Shown one piece after another: positions 51,366 through 60,636 of a stretch of 64,000 nucleotides of DNA. The notes beneath the pieces were generated by a model. It had not been told where the DNA came from. It did no database searches and saw nothing but the letters and a program-made list of their open reading frames with translations. Location of the stretch: contig JAYQNS010000002.1 in assembly GCA_038144425.1 (NCBI GenBank), positions 124,001 to 188,000 on the forward strand. The letters run 5' to 3'. This DNA comes from Salivita marina (lineage in GTDB: Bacteria; Pseudomonadota; Gammaproteobacteria; Pseudomonadales; Azotimanducaceae). The first letter of the stretch is position 1. Every line of letters starts with the position of its first letter. Position numbers and translations under genes: made by a program.

Positions 51366-52678
51366 CCGTTCCCCCCCTGGCCGTGGGATGGCTGCTGTTA
51401 CTGACGCTCCTGGCATTTTTGGGCGCGAGCTATGGCCCCCTGTCCTCCCTTCCCGCGGCGGTGCTCGCCTGGGTCGCGGGGTGCCTGGTCTTGCCGCGGG
51501 TCGATCAAGGCACGCGCCGGGTAGCCGGGGTGCTCCTGCTCCTTGGCATAGGCTGCGCCGCGCTAGCATGGTCTCAGGGCTTTGGCCCCGACACCCTGAC
51601 CGGCCTGGGCCGGGCCTTCACCATTAATTTGCCGATCCTCGCGCTGTTTCTCGGTGTGGCGTTCCTGGGCTTGCTGCCCGCGGAAGCGAGTCGCTCGGAA
51701 GCCCGGGGCATGGGGCTCCTGGGCCTCTTGCTGTCCGTGCACCTCGTAGGTGCGGTAATCAATTTAGCCGCGGCGGCCCTTGTGGGCGATAGCTTCGCCC
51801 GGAATCGACGAGAGGCGCCCCGGCTCACCCGAGCCGAGGCTCTCGCCATTACCCGGCCCTACTGCGCGGCGGCCTTCTGGTCCCCTTTCTTCGTGGCTAC
51901 TGCCGTGGCCCAAACCTATGCGCCGTCGGCGAAGGCCAGCGTGACCTTGCCCCTAGGGTTTTTGGCTGCGGCGGGGGCGCTCCTGATCACCTACCTCACG
52001 CTCCGCCGGGAAGGGGCCGGAGCGCACCTGGGCGCCTTTCAGCTGGGGCGGCGGGCCCTTTGGCTCACCGCCGTGCTCTTGCTGGCGGTGCTGGGAGGGA
52101 AGGCGATCTATCCTGAGGTTTCCGTAGTGGTGATGGTGGCGACCCTGGCCCCGCCCCTCGCTTTCCTCGGCCTGCCGCGGGGGCAGTGGGCCTCGGGGGG
52201 GCAGGCTCTCCTGGTTGAGAAGCTACCGTCGACGGCTGCGCAGCACGTACTGTTTCTGGCCGCCGGGGTCTTTGCCTTTGGCGTTTCTACGCTACTCGAT
52301 GGCTGGCTGGCCGGGCAGGGCGGAGGGGGGTTTACTCTTGGGCTATGGGCTTATCCGGTTACCACTGCGGCCATCGTCACGACTGCCTATTTGGGCGTAC
52401 ATCCGGTGATTTCTATTGCTGCTGCGGCCAGCATCCTGACGCCCCTCGGCGGTGATCCCTCGCGCATGGCCTTCGCCTTTGTGGCGGGGTGGGGCATTGG
52501 GACCGCGGTAGCGCCCCTATCCGGCATGAATCTATTTATGACTGGTCGCTATGGCGTCCGGCCCCGGGAGATTCTCCGCTGGGGGCCTGGCTATGCCGTT
52601 ATGATGGTTCTGTGGGTGACGGTGCTGATGTTGGCCATTCCGGAAGGGGTGTCGGGGTCTGAGGCGCTAGGGCCGTAA
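51359..52678 (+). CDS. Polytopic membrane protein, ion-transporter-superfamily-like, unknown substrate
   Basis: A 439-residue hydrophobic protein with about 11 helices, start GTG 51359 overlapping the folK stop. The second half contains AYLGVHPVISIAAAASILTPLG and FVAGWGIGTAVAPLSGMNLFMTGRYG, which recalls the helical-hairpin and serine-rich loops of ion-transporter-superfamily carriers. Loops such as RPYCAAAFWSPFFVATAVAQTYAP precede the hairpin. I cannot assign a family. Its adjacency to folK does not indicate substrate. Confidence 0.7.
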   Translation: MLTVPPLAVGWLLLLTLLAFLGASYGPLSSLPAAVLAWVAGCLVLPRVDQGTRRVAGVLLLLGIGCAALAWSQGFGPDTLTGLGRAFTINLPILALFLGVAFLGLLPAEASRSEARGMGLLGLLLSVHLVGAVINLAAAALVGDSFARNRREAPRLTRAEALAITRPYCAAAFWSPFFVATAVAQTYAPSAKASVTLPLGFLAAAGALLITYLTLRREGAGAHLGAFQLGRRALWLTAVLLLAVLGGKAIYPEVSVVVMVATLAPPLAFLGLPRGQWASGGQALLVEKLPSTAAQHVLFLAAGVFAFGVSTLLDGWLAGQGGGGFTLGLWAYPVTTAAIVTTAYLGVHPVISIAAAASILTPLGGDPSRMAFAFVAGWGIGTAVAPLSGMNLFMTGRYGVRPREILRWGPGYAVMMVLWVTVLMLAIPEGVSGSEALGP

Positions 52679-52752
52679 TGAGAAGTCCCGACCCCAGCAG
52701 GCTTGCGCCCAGGATTAGCAGGGCCCAGCGAAGGCGCTGAGCCCTTCGAGGG

Positions 52753-53796
52753 TCAGGCGATTTCCCGGTCACTAACTTTGACCAGCAATTTGCCGGCATT
52801 GGCCCCGGTGAAGAGCATGAGGAAGGCTTCCGGCGCCTTGTCCAGGCCCTCCACCACCGTCTCCCGGTACTTCAAGGTTCCTTCTCGAATCATGGCGCCG
52901 AGGGCCTTCGTTGCTTCCCCAAATTCTCCGGCCCACTCGTGAACCAGGAAGAAGCGCGTTTCCAAATCGGGGTTAATAGTGCGCTTCAGCCAGGCGTCAG
53001 GGGCCTCGAGGACCGCGTCGCTTGGGCTGTTATAAGCGGAGATATAGCCGCAGACAGGGATGCGGGAGGTCGGCTTAAGGAGTGGCGCTACGGCTTCCAG
53101 AACGGCGCCCCCCACGTTCTCAAAATACACATCGACGCCGGCGGGGCAGGCCGCCGCCAGCTGCGCTGGGAAGGCCGGGTCGCGGTAGTCCACACAGGCG
53201 TCGAAGCCTGCCTCTTCCACGCACCAGGCGCACTTTTCCGCTCCTCCAGCAACACCAATCACTCGGCAACCATGGGCCTTAGCCAACTGGCCCACGGTGG
53301 CGCCCACCGCGCCGGACGCTGCCGAGACGACCACCGTCTCTCCGGGCTGGGGCTTACCGACGCGGAACAGACCAAAGTAGGCCGTATGCCCGGGCATGCC
53401 TGTGACGCCGACGGCCGTGCTAATCGGAGCGTTATCGGGGTCGACGATGGGCAGGGGCGCGTTCTCCGGGTTGGCGAGGGCATAGCCCTGCCAGCCCGAG
53501 TGATGGGTCACGAGCGTGCCCACGGGGTAGGCCGTGTTCTCCGAGGCGACGACCTCCGCCACCACACCCCCGGTGATGACCTCCCCGATTTCCAAGGGGG
53601 CGGCGTAGGACTTCCGATCGCTCATGCGGCCCCGCATATAGGGATCTAGGGAAAGGTAGAGGGTTTTCAGCAGCACTTCCCCCGACCCCGGCGTGGGCGC
53701 GGGAACGTGCTCAACGGCGAAGTCTGAGGCCACGGGCATCCCTTCCGGGCGCTTGGCAAGGGTGATACGGGTGTTTTGGCGATCGGGCGCGCTCAT
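52753..53796 (-). CDS. NADP-dependent medium-chain oxidoreductase (CurA/leukotriene-B4-dehydrogenase-like)
   Basis: A 347-residue zinc-free medium-chain reductase: YLSLDPYMRGRMSD, TGMPGHTAYFGLFRVG, the Rossmann motif SAASGAVGATVGQLAKAHG and ENVGGAVLEAVAPLL. Such enzymes reduce the double bond of alpha,beta-unsaturated ketones using NADPH (for example curcumin reductase in E. coli). It is the last gene of a four-gene leftward operon with a hydrolase, an acyl-CoA carboxylase and a TauD dioxygenase. Confidence 0.92.
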   Translation of the reverse strand: MSAPDRQNTRITLAKRPEGMPVASDFAVEHVPAPTPGSGEVLLKTLYLSLDPYMRGRMSDRKSYAAPLEIGEVITGGVVAEVVASENTAYPVGTLVTHHSGWQGYALANPENAPLPIVDPDNAPISTAVGVTGMPGHTAYFGLFRVGKPQPGETVVVSAASGAVGATVGQLAKAHGCRVIGVAGGAEKCAWCVEEAGFDACVDYRDPAFPAQLAAACPAGVDVYFENVGGAVLEAVAPLLKPTSRIPVCGYISAYNSPSDAVLEAPDAWLKRTINPDLETRFFLVHEWAGEFGEATKALGAMIREGTLKYRETVVEGLDKAPEAFLMLFTGANAGKLLVKVSDREIA

Positions 53797-53801
53797 GGGC
53801 G

Positions 53802-54752
53802 TCAGTCCTCTTCAGGTTCGGGAAAGGTGGGTAGGGCCGCCAGTAAATCCTTCAGCCGGTCGCGCTCGGCCTCCGCGCGCCAGCTGTCGAGAAAGCCCTC
53901 AAAGGCCGCGAGCAAGGCGAGGGGGTTCTCAAACATCATGTGGTGGTGCATATCCGGGAGCGTGACGATGGGCAGGAGCCCTTCGGTGGCGGCGCTTAGG
54001 AAGGGGCCGCTGCGGGCGCCGTCGTCCGCCGAGTGTTCCCCCAGGATCACCGCGCTCGGGCAGGCCAAATGGGCGAAGCGGTCCACCTGATCGGCGCCCA
54101 TTTCGAGATGATCAAAGAGCGCAGGATCGAATTTCCAGGTCCAGCCGCCCTCCGCGGCTTTCAGCCCTGCCTCGGCGAGGAAACGATGCACGGTGGGATC
54201 GAGGGGCGGCTGCTCCGGCACCAGGCGGAAGCGCCCGAGGGCCTCGTCGAGGTTCCCGTAGGTGCGCAGGGTACGAGGCTCCGTGCGTCCCTCCCGCTGG
54301 GCCCGAAGGCCCCACTCAACGTAGCTGCTTCGGGGACGGACGGTGAAATCGTTGAAGATCACCCCCCGCAGTTGCTCGCCAAAGTGGTGGGCCGTTTGCA
54401 GGGCCACAAACCCCCCAAAGCTATGGCCGATCACAAAGGGCTTGGGAGGCAAGGCCGCCTCGCAAACGGCAAAGACCTCCCGGGCAAAGGTTTCGCCGCT
54501 GTAACGATCGCGGTGGTCCGAGTCCCCGTGGCCCGAAAGGTCCAGGGCCGCCACGGTGTATTTTCGGGCGAGGTAGGGGGCGAGGAAGCGCCACCAGTGG
54601 CGATGGGCGTTGCTACCGTGAATCAGCACCACGCCGGGTGCCCCTTCCGGGCCGGCCCAGCGCTCATAGGTGATGGTGGCGCCATCGACGGTGACAGCGC
54701 TAGCCTCGCCGGGATGGGCGAGGCCGAAGGACAACCAGGGTGGGGCGGTCAT
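53802..54752 (-). CDS. Alpha/beta hydrolase
   Basis: A 316-residue esterase-like hydrolase. The oxyanion HGSNAHRHWW and nucleophile GHSFGGFVALQ are clear, followed by a D near LGEHSADDGARSG and H in DMHHHMMF. Cytosolic; no signal peptide. It starts 17 bases after the acyl-CoA carboxylase stop and ends five bases before the reductase start. Substrate unknown; the context suggests an ester or CoA ester. Confidence 0.87.
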   Translation of the reverse strand: MTAPPWLSFGLAHPGEASAVTVDGATITYERWAGPEGAPGVVLIHGSNAHRHWWRFLAPYLARKYTVAALDLSGHGDSDHRDRYSGETFAREVFAVCEAALPPKPFVIGHSFGGFVALQTAHHFGEQLRGVIFNDFTVRPRSSYVEWGLRAQREGRTEPRTLRTYGNLDEALGRFRLVPEQPPLDPTVHRFLAEAGLKAAEGGWTWKFDPALFDHLEMGADQVDRFAHLACPSAVILGEHSADDGARSGPFLSAATEGLLPIVTLPDMHHHMMFENPLALLAAFEGFLDSWRAEAERDRLKDLLAALPTFPEPEED

Positions 54753-54769
54753 GACTCTCCTTAGGGGGC

Positions 54770-57700
54770 TTACCAGGTATCGACGCAGGGCCGCTTCGGC
54801 GGGATCGTGCGCCAGTGGGGTAGGGGGTTGGCTTCTAGTCCGGCGCTGATCCAGCGCCGGCTCTCTGCTGGGTCAATGACATCGTCAATCTCGAAGTGGG
54901 AGGCCATGTTCGTGCCCTTGCCCCGCTGATACATGCGGTCAACCATCTCCTGATAGGTCTTTTCCCGTTCTTCCGGATCTTCGATGGCCTCGAGCTCCTT
55001 GCGATAGCCGAGCTTCACGGCGCCTTCGAGCCCCATGCCGCCGAATTCGCTCGTGGGCCAGCCGACGATGAAGTAGGGCGCTCGGAAGCTGCCGCCGGTC
55101 ATGGCCTGGGCGCCCAGGCCATAGCCTTTCCGGAGCACCAGGGTCATGAGGGGAACGGTGAGGCTGCCCGCCACGACGAAGAGCCGGCCGGCGTGGCGCA
55201 CCATAGCGTTCTCTTCCTCCGCTGGACCCACCATAAAGCCCGGGGTGTCGCAGAGAGAAACGATGGGCAAGTTGAAGGCATCGCACAGCTGCATAAAGCG
55301 CGCGGACTTATCGCAGCCTACGGCGTCGATGGCCCCGGAAAGGTGGGTCGGATCGTTGGCGATGAGGCCCACGGGCTTGCCCTCGATACGCGCGAGGCAG
55401 GTGATCATGCCTACTCCGAATTCCCGGCGCAGCTCGAGTACGGAGCCCTCATCTGCGAGGGCGTCGATGACCTTGCGCACGTCGTAAACGCGCAGCCGGT
55501 TTTCGGGAATGAGATGGCGCAGGGTGCGCTGGTCGGCGCAGGTCCAGTCCTTCACGGGCCCCTGGAAATAGCTGAGGTATTGCTTGGCCAGGGCGACGGC
55601 TTCGCCCTCGTCCTTGGCGACGAGATCCACCACGCCATTTTTTCGCTGCACGGACAGGGGGCCCACGGCCTCCGGGGGGAAAGCCCCGAGGCCGCCGCCC
55701 TCGATCATGGCCGGTCCGCCCATGCCGATGTTGCTGTTTTCCGTGGCGATGACGACATCGCAAGTGCCCAGCAGCGCAGCGTTCCCCGCAAAGCAGCGGC
55801 CCGAGGTGATGCCGATGAGGGGCACCTGGCCGGAGAGCTGGCCGAAGGTCCAGAAGGCGAGGCAGTCCAGCCCCGCCACCCCGATGCCGTCCGTATCCCC
55901 AGGGCGGCCGCCGCCCCCTTCCGTGAAGAACACCACGGGCATGCGGGAGCGCTCGGCCAGCTCGATGAGCCGATCCTTCTTGATGTGGTTCATGGTGCCC
56001 TGGGTACCGGCCAACACCGTATAGTCGTAGCTCATCACGACGGTGCGACTGCGGTCGGGGTCGAAGAGGTCGCCGTTGACGATGCCATGGCCCGCCACCA
56101 TCCCGTCGGCCGGGGTGCGCTTAATCAGGTCATCAAGGGGCCGGCGCCGCCGCTGGGCGGCAATGAGAAGGGATCCGTATTCCACGAAGGAGTCCGGGTC
56201 GATCAGATCCTCGAGATTCTCCCGGCTGGTGCGCTGCCCCGTTTTGCGGCGCCGGGCCACGGCGTCCGGGCGATTCTCATCGAGCCCGAAGCCGTGCCGT
56301 TCGATGACCTCGGCAAGGTCCGGGCGGATGTGATCAAGATCGAGGTCCGCTTCCGTCGCTTCCCCTTCCGCGGCCACCTTCGCGGGGGTGAGGGCTGCGA
56401 GCACAGCGCCCTCCAGCACGGCGTCTCCGGCCTCGCAGTGAAGGCCGGCGACGAGACCGGACTGGGGTGCGCGAATCTCGTGCTCCATTTTCATGGCGTC
56501 CATCACGCACAGTAGGGCGCCCTCGGCCACCGCGTCTCCTTGCGCCACGGCCCAGCTCACCACCGTGCCCTGCATGGGGGCGGGAAGGGCGATATCGCCG
56601 GTGCTCAGGGCCACGGAGGCCGCAGCCTCCAGGGCGTTCTCCTCGATGCGGGGCAAGGGCTTCAAGGTTTCGGCCACGGCGATGAGCGCCTGGGCGTTGC
56701 GTTCCACGTAGGTGGTGTCGATGCGGTTTTCCTGCACAGCGGGATCGCGGAGCAGGGCCCGAAGGAGGGGTAGGGTGCTTTCGATGCCCCGAAGGTCGAA
56801 GCGGCCGAGGGCGGCTTCCAGCTTGCCCAGGGCCTGGGTGTAGCTGCCCGTGGCGCTGTGGGTGATGACCTTGGCCAGTAGGGAGTCGTAGCGGGGGGAA
56901 GGACGAAGCCCGACTTCTCCCCAGCCGTCCACCCGAACCCCCGGTCCCGTGGGCGGCGTGTAGCCCGTGAGCGTACCCCCCTGGGGCTTTACGTTCCCCT
57001 CTTCATCGAGGGTTTCCAGATTGACCCGGGCCTGGGCCGCAAAGCCTCGATATGCGGGCGTTTCTCCAAGGCCAAGGTGGTCTAGGGTGGCGCCAGCGCC
57101 GATGGCCAACTGACAGGCGACCAGATCCAGACCGGTGATCATTTCCGTGACCGTATGTTCCACCTGCAAACGTGGATTTGCCTCCATAAAGGCAAAGCCC
57201 TCGGGGGCTGAAGGATCGACCAAAAACTCAAAGGTGCCCAGGCTCCGGTAGCCCAGGTGTTGGGCAAGGCTCAGCGCCGCATCTAGGATGCGCTGGCGCA
57301 GCGCGCCATCGAGCGTGGGACTAGGCGCTACCTCCAGCAGCTTCTGCCGTCGGCGCTGGAGCGTGCACTCCCGTTCCCAGAGATGCACCACGCCCCCCTG
57401 GCCGTCGCCGAGGATCTGCACTTCGATATGGCGCGGCGCCAGGAGCGCCTGCTCTAGGTAGAGAGCCCCATCTCCAAAGGCCTTTTCCGCCTCCTGGGAA
57501 CAGCGGGTGAAAGCCTCCGCGAGGTCCTCGCCTTCAGCCACCGGGCGAATGCCACGACCACCGCCGCCGCTGACGGCCTTCAGCATAAGGGGCCCGGGGT
57601 GGGCTTTCTGAAAGGCCAGGGCGTCCTCGAGGCTCGTGGCCCCTTCCGTACCGGGCAGCAAAGGAACGCCAAGGCTGCGCGCGAGGCTTCGGGCCTCGGT

Positions 57701-58048
57701 TTTCGAGCCCAAGGCGCGGAGCTGGGCGGGGGTAGGGCCGAGGAAAGTCAGCCCTGCGTCCTCGCAGCGCTCCGCAAAGGCCGCGTTCTCCGATAGAAAG
57801 CCGTAGCCCGGGTGAACAGCGGTGGCGCCGCTGGCCTTGGCCGCGGCGAGGACGGCCTCCTGATCGAGGTAGGCCGCCGCGCCGGTGCGAGGTAGGGCCT
57901 CGGCGTGATCAGCGAGGCGAACCCAAGGGCCAGTGGCGTCGTCCTCCGCGTAGAGGGCCACGCTTTCCACGCCCTCGCTGCGCAGGGTTTCCACAATGCG
58001 AACAGCGATCTCGCCACGGTTAGCGATGAGCACACGAGCAGGGGCCAT
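54770..58048 (-). CDS. Single-chain acyl-CoA carboxylase (BC-BCCP-CT fusion)
   Basis: A 1092-residue protein with the three activities of a biotin acyl-CoA carboxylase in one chain. Residues 1-450 are the ATP-grasp biotin carboxylase (VLIANRGEIAVRIVETL, SGGGGRGIR, MEANPRLQVEHTVTEMI), residue Lys520 in CVMDAMKMEHE is the biotin site, and from about 590 to the end runs a carboxyltransferase (RTSRENLEDLIDPDSF, FFTEGGGGRPGDTDG, CDTPGFMVGPAEEENAMVRHAGRLF). Most bacteria make these on two or more chains; single-chain forms are known for long-chain acyl-CoA carboxylase in mycobacteria. The acyl chain length is unknown. It is the second gene of the four-gene operon with TauD. Confidence 0.93.
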   Translation of the reverse strand: MAPARVLIANRGEIAVRIVETLRSEGVESVALYAEDDATGPWVRLADHAEALPRTGAAAYLDQEAVLAAAKASGATAVHPGYGFLSENAAFAERCEDAGLTFLGPTPAQLRALGSKTEARSLARSLGVPLLPGTEGATSLEDALAFQKAHPGPLMLKAVSGGGGRGIRPVAEGEDLAEAFTRCSQEAEKAFGDGALYLEQALLAPRHIEVQILGDGQGGVVHLWERECTLQRRRQKLLEVAPSPTLDGALRQRILDAALSLAQHLGYRSLGTFEFLVDPSAPEGFAFMEANPRLQVEHTVTEMITGLDLVACQLAIGAGATLDHLGLGETPAYRGFAAQARVNLETLDEEGNVKPQGGTLTGYTPPTGPGVRVDGWGEVGLRPSPRYDSLLAKVITHSATGSYTQALGKLEAALGRFDLRGIESTLPLLRALLRDPAVQENRIDTTYVERNAQALIAVAETLKPLPRIEENALEAAASVALSTGDIALPAPMQGTVVSWAVAQGDAVAEGALLCVMDAMKMEHEIRAPQSGLVAGLHCEAGDAVLEGAVLAALTPAKVAAEGEATEADLDLDHIRPDLAEVIERHGFGLDENRPDAVARRRKTGQRTSRENLEDLIDPDSFVEYGSLLIAAQRRRRPLDDLIKRTPADGMVAGHGIVNGDLFDPDRSRTVVMSYDYTVLAGTQGTMNHIKKDRLIELAERSRMPVVFFTEGGGGRPGDTDGIGVAGLDCLAFWTFGQLSGQVPLIGITSGRCFAGNAALLGTCDVVIATENSNIGMGGPAMIEGGGLGAFPPEAVGPLSVQRKNGVVDLVAKDEGEAVALAKQYLSYFQGPVKDWTCADQRTLRHLIPENRLRVYDVRKVIDALADEGSVLELRREFGVGMITCLARIEGKPVGLIANDPTHLSGAIDAVGCDKSARFMQLCDAFNLPIVSLCDTPGFMVGPAEEENAMVRHAGRLFVVAGSLTVPLMTLVLRKGYGLGAQAMTGGSFRAPYFIVGWPTSEFGGMGLEGAVKLGYRKELEAIEDPEEREKTYQEMVDRMYQRGKGTNMASHFEIDDVIDPAESRRWISAGLEANPLPHWRTIPPKRPCVDTW

Positions 58049-58076
58049 GAATGCGGTCTCCAGGAGCTAGGCGAAC

Positions 58077-58928
58077 TTAAAGGCTTGGGGGGGCATCCCC
58101 AAGGATCGACACGCGCTCGCCGTAGCGGCGCTCCGGGTAGTAGTCCCAGAGGGCGTGGTGCTGGGTGCACCGGTTGTCCCATAGGGTTAGGGTGCCCGGC
58201 TGCCACCGCACTCGGCATTGGAAGCGAGGGTTGCGCTCGATGTGGCGGAACAGCATATCGAGAAGGGCCCGGCTTTCCTCGCGCTTAAGCCCCTCGATCT
58301 GGCTCGTGAAACCGCTGTTTACATAGAGCAGCCGCTTGCCCGTCACTGGATGGCGGGGCGCGATGGGGTGGCGGTTTCGCGGATAATTGCTGCCTTCGGG
58401 CGGCGGAACCCCGTAGGACCCCACGTAGGGCAGGGCTCCGTCGTGCAATGCAAATTTATCTTCTAGAAAGGCTCGAAGGCTTTCGGACAGCGTTTCCCAG
58501 GCCAGATACATATTGGCGAACAGCGTATCGCCCCCGCCGTTGCTAGGAACTTCGGTGATGTAGAGCGCAGAGCCCAGGGGCGGGATGGGGTCGCAGGAAA
58601 CGTCCGTGTGCCACGCGTCCCCCGCCGTGTACTTCGACTCGGCGTCCGTTTTCACCACGAGTATTTCGTCGTCCCCGCCGCGCGCGTGATTGAGCGGATG
58701 GACGTGGAGCGTGCCAAAGGCCCGGCCAAAGGCCTTATGGGCCTCCCGGTCGAGCCTTTGCTCGGGAAAGGTCAGCACCAGGTGCTGGGCCCAGGCCGCT
58801 TTAATCTCCGTGAGTTGCGCTTCGGTAGGGGCCGCTAGATCAACCCCTCGGACCACGGCACCCAGGCTCGGGGCCAGGGGCTCGACTTTAATGTGGTGCC
58901 AGGGCACCTCAGCGATGGCTTCGCTCAT
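58077..58928 (-). CDS. TauD/TfdA family dioxygenase
   Basis: A 283-residue Fe(II)/2-oxoglutarate dioxygenase. Iron ligands: H and D in GDAWHTDVSCD and H in CTQHHALWDYYPERRYGERV; the last arginine binds 2-oxoglutarate. YVNSGFTSQIEGL is a family block near the end. It is the first gene of the acyl-CoA carboxylase operon (28-base gap), suggesting that it makes a compound that becomes a CoA ester later. It is clearly diverged from the two TauD proteins at 4.4-6.2 kb. Confidence 0.91.
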   Translation of the reverse strand: MSEAIAEVPWHHIKVEPLAPSLGAVVRGVDLAAPTEAQLTEIKAAWAQHLVLTFPEQRLDREAHKAFGRAFGTLHVHPLNHARGGDDEILVVKTDAESKYTAGDAWHTDVSCDPIPPLGSALYITEVPSNGGGDTLFANMYLAWETLSESLRAFLEDKFALHDGALPYVGSYGVPPPEGSNYPRNRHPIAPRHPVTGKRLLYVNSGFTSQIEGLKREESRALLDMLFRHIERNPRFQCRVRWQPGTLTLWDNRCTQHHALWDYYPERRYGERVSILGDAPPSL

Positions 58929-59105
58929 GGGTTTCCCTCCCTTTCTTCCCTACCCTAGACCTTACGCCAGGGTCCGGGGTGGGCCAAGGGGGGTGGTGTG
59001 GCGGTGGAGGTTTAGTAGACTCGGGGCTCCGCAGCGCACCGAGCGCCAGCGGCACCGCGCCCCGGGGGGGCGACCGGCGCACCTTTCATTGGGAGAGAAT
59101 TGGGT

Positions 59106-60533
59106 ATGGATAACGCCAAAAAGTTTTACATCAACGGCGAGTGGGTGGATCCCATCGGTACGGAAACGATGGACGTGATCAATCCGGCTACGGAAGAGCC
59201 CATCTGCGCCATCGCGCTGGGCAATAGCGCTGATGTGGACCGTGCGGTGGCCGCGGCGAAGGCTGCCTTCGAGACCTTCTCGCAAACTACGCGGGAGGAG
59301 CGCATTGCCCTCTTGGAGAAAATCATCGAGTGCTACAAGGCGCGCATGGGCGACATCGCTGCCGCCGTGTCCCAGGAGATGGGCGCCCCCGTGGGGCTGG
59401 CCAATGCGGCGCAGGCGCCGGCGGGGCTGGGCCACCTCATGTACACCCTTAACGCCCTGAAGGAGTTCTCCTTCGAGCAAATGGTGGCAGGCAACAAGAT
59501 TGTCCGTGAGCCCATCGGGGTTTGCGGACTGATCACGCCTTGGAACTGGCCCTTGAACCAGATTGCCGCCAAGGTGGGCCCGGCCATCGCCGCTGGGTGC
59601 ACCATGGTCCTGAAGCCCACGGAAATTGCTCCGATCAACGCGCTGATCTTCGCCGAAGTGATGCACGAGGCCGGCGTTCCCGCTGGGGTCTTTAACCTCG
59701 TGAACGGCACAGGGCCCGACGTGGGCGTGGCCATGTCCTCGCACCCGGACATCGACATGATGTCCTTCACTGGATCCACCCGCGCGGGCATCTCTGTGGC
59801 CCAGGAAGCGGCGAAGACCGTGAAACGCGTCACCCAGGAGCTTGGAGGCAAATCCCCGAATATCATCCTCGACGACGCCGACTTCGCTGCCGCGGTGTCC
59901 CGAGATATGGCGGGCATGTGCATGAACACGGGCCAGTCCTGCAACGCGCCGACGCGTATGCTGGTCCCGGAAACGCGCATGGATGAAGCCGCAGCCATCG
60001 CGAAGGCCACCGCCGAGGCCATCGTGGTTGGCGATCCCAGCGACGCCGGCACCCAGGTGGGCCCGCTGGTCTCCCAGATGCAATTCGATAAGGTGCAGGC
60101 GCTTATCCAGAAGGGCATCGACGAGGGCGCCAAGGTTGAAACCGGCGGGGTGGGCCGTCCCGAGGGCATGAACCGGGGTTATTTCGTGAAGCCCACGGTG
60201 TTCTCTCATGTCACCAACGACATGACCATCGCCCAGGAAGAAATCTTTGGGCCTGTGCTGTCCCTCATCGGTTACAAGGACGAAGAGGACGCGGTCCGCA
60301 TCGCCAACGACACGGTCTACGGCCTGTCGGCCTATATTTCCGGCTCTACGGACCGAGCGAAGGCGGTGGCCAGCAAGCTCCGCGCTGGCAACGTGCACTT
60401 GAACGGCGCCGGGGTGAATCCCGGGGCACCCTTCGGCGGTTATAAGCAGTCCGGTAATGGCCGGGAGTTCAGCGTCTGGGGCCTCGAGGAGTTCCTCGAG
60501 ACTAAGGCGGTGATTGGCTTCGACGCCGCCTAA
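59106..60533 (+). CDS. Aldehyde dehydrogenase
   Basis: A 475-residue NAD(P)+-dependent aldehyde dehydrogenase. Conserved elements are ITPWNWPLNQIAAKVGPAIAAGCTMVLKPTE, FTGSTRAGISVAQEAA, the general base Glu245 in TQELGGKSPNII and the nucleophile Cys279 in MNTGQSCNAPTRM. The start ATG 59106 has GGGAGAG upstream; the TTG at 59100 in the same frame is less likely. It would oxidise aldehydes from alcohol oxidation to acids. A strong terminator follows and the gene stands alone. Confidence 0.95.
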   Translation: MDNAKKFYINGEWVDPIGTETMDVINPATEEPICAIALGNSADVDRAVAAAKAAFETFSQTTREERIALLEKIIECYKARMGDIAAAVSQEMGAPVGLANAAQAPAGLGHLMYTLNALKEFSFEQMVAGNKIVREPIGVCGLITPWNWPLNQIAAKVGPAIAAGCTMVLKPTEIAPINALIFAEVMHEAGVPAGVFNLVNGTGPDVGVAMSSHPDIDMMSFTGSTRAGISVAQEAAKTVKRVTQELGGKSPNIILDDADFAAAVSRDMAGMCMNTGQSCNAPTRMLVPETRMDEAAAIAKATAEAIVVGDPSDAGTQVGPLVSQMQFDKVQALIQKGIDEGAKVETGGVGRPEGMNRGYFVKPTVFSHVTNDMTIAQEEIFGPVLSLIGYKDEEDAVRIANDTVYGLSAYISGSTDRAKAVASKLRAGNVHLNGAGVNPGAPFGGYKQSGNGREFSVWGLEEFLETKAVIGFDAA

Positions 60534-60558
60534 GCTGCAGCGTCCCAAAGCAGGTCCG

Positions 60559-60588
60559 AAGCGCCGGCCTTCGCCGGCGCTTTTTTTT
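60559..60588 (+). terminator. Rho-independent terminator
   Basis: GCGCCGGC (60561-60568) pairs with GCCGGCGC (60573-60580), a four-base loop, followed by eight T. It ends the aldehyde dehydrogenase gene. Confidence 0.92.
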
Positions 60589-60636
60589 GCGCCGCCGCGC
60601 TATGCTAGGGCCCTAATGCTTGGCAGGAACTGGCTC

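Noticed and set aside
52599..52799. 66-residue minus-strand frame with one hydrophobic helix
   Set aside because: It overlaps the ends of both the membrane protein and the CurA-type reductase, has no ribosome site, and its hydrophobic segment could simply be the complement of the membrane protein's coding sequence. No family recognised.
58962..60548. 528-residue minus-strand frame opposite the aldehyde dehydrogenase
   Set aside because: Antisense shadow with no motifs; the aldehyde dehydrogenase is unambiguous on the plus strand.
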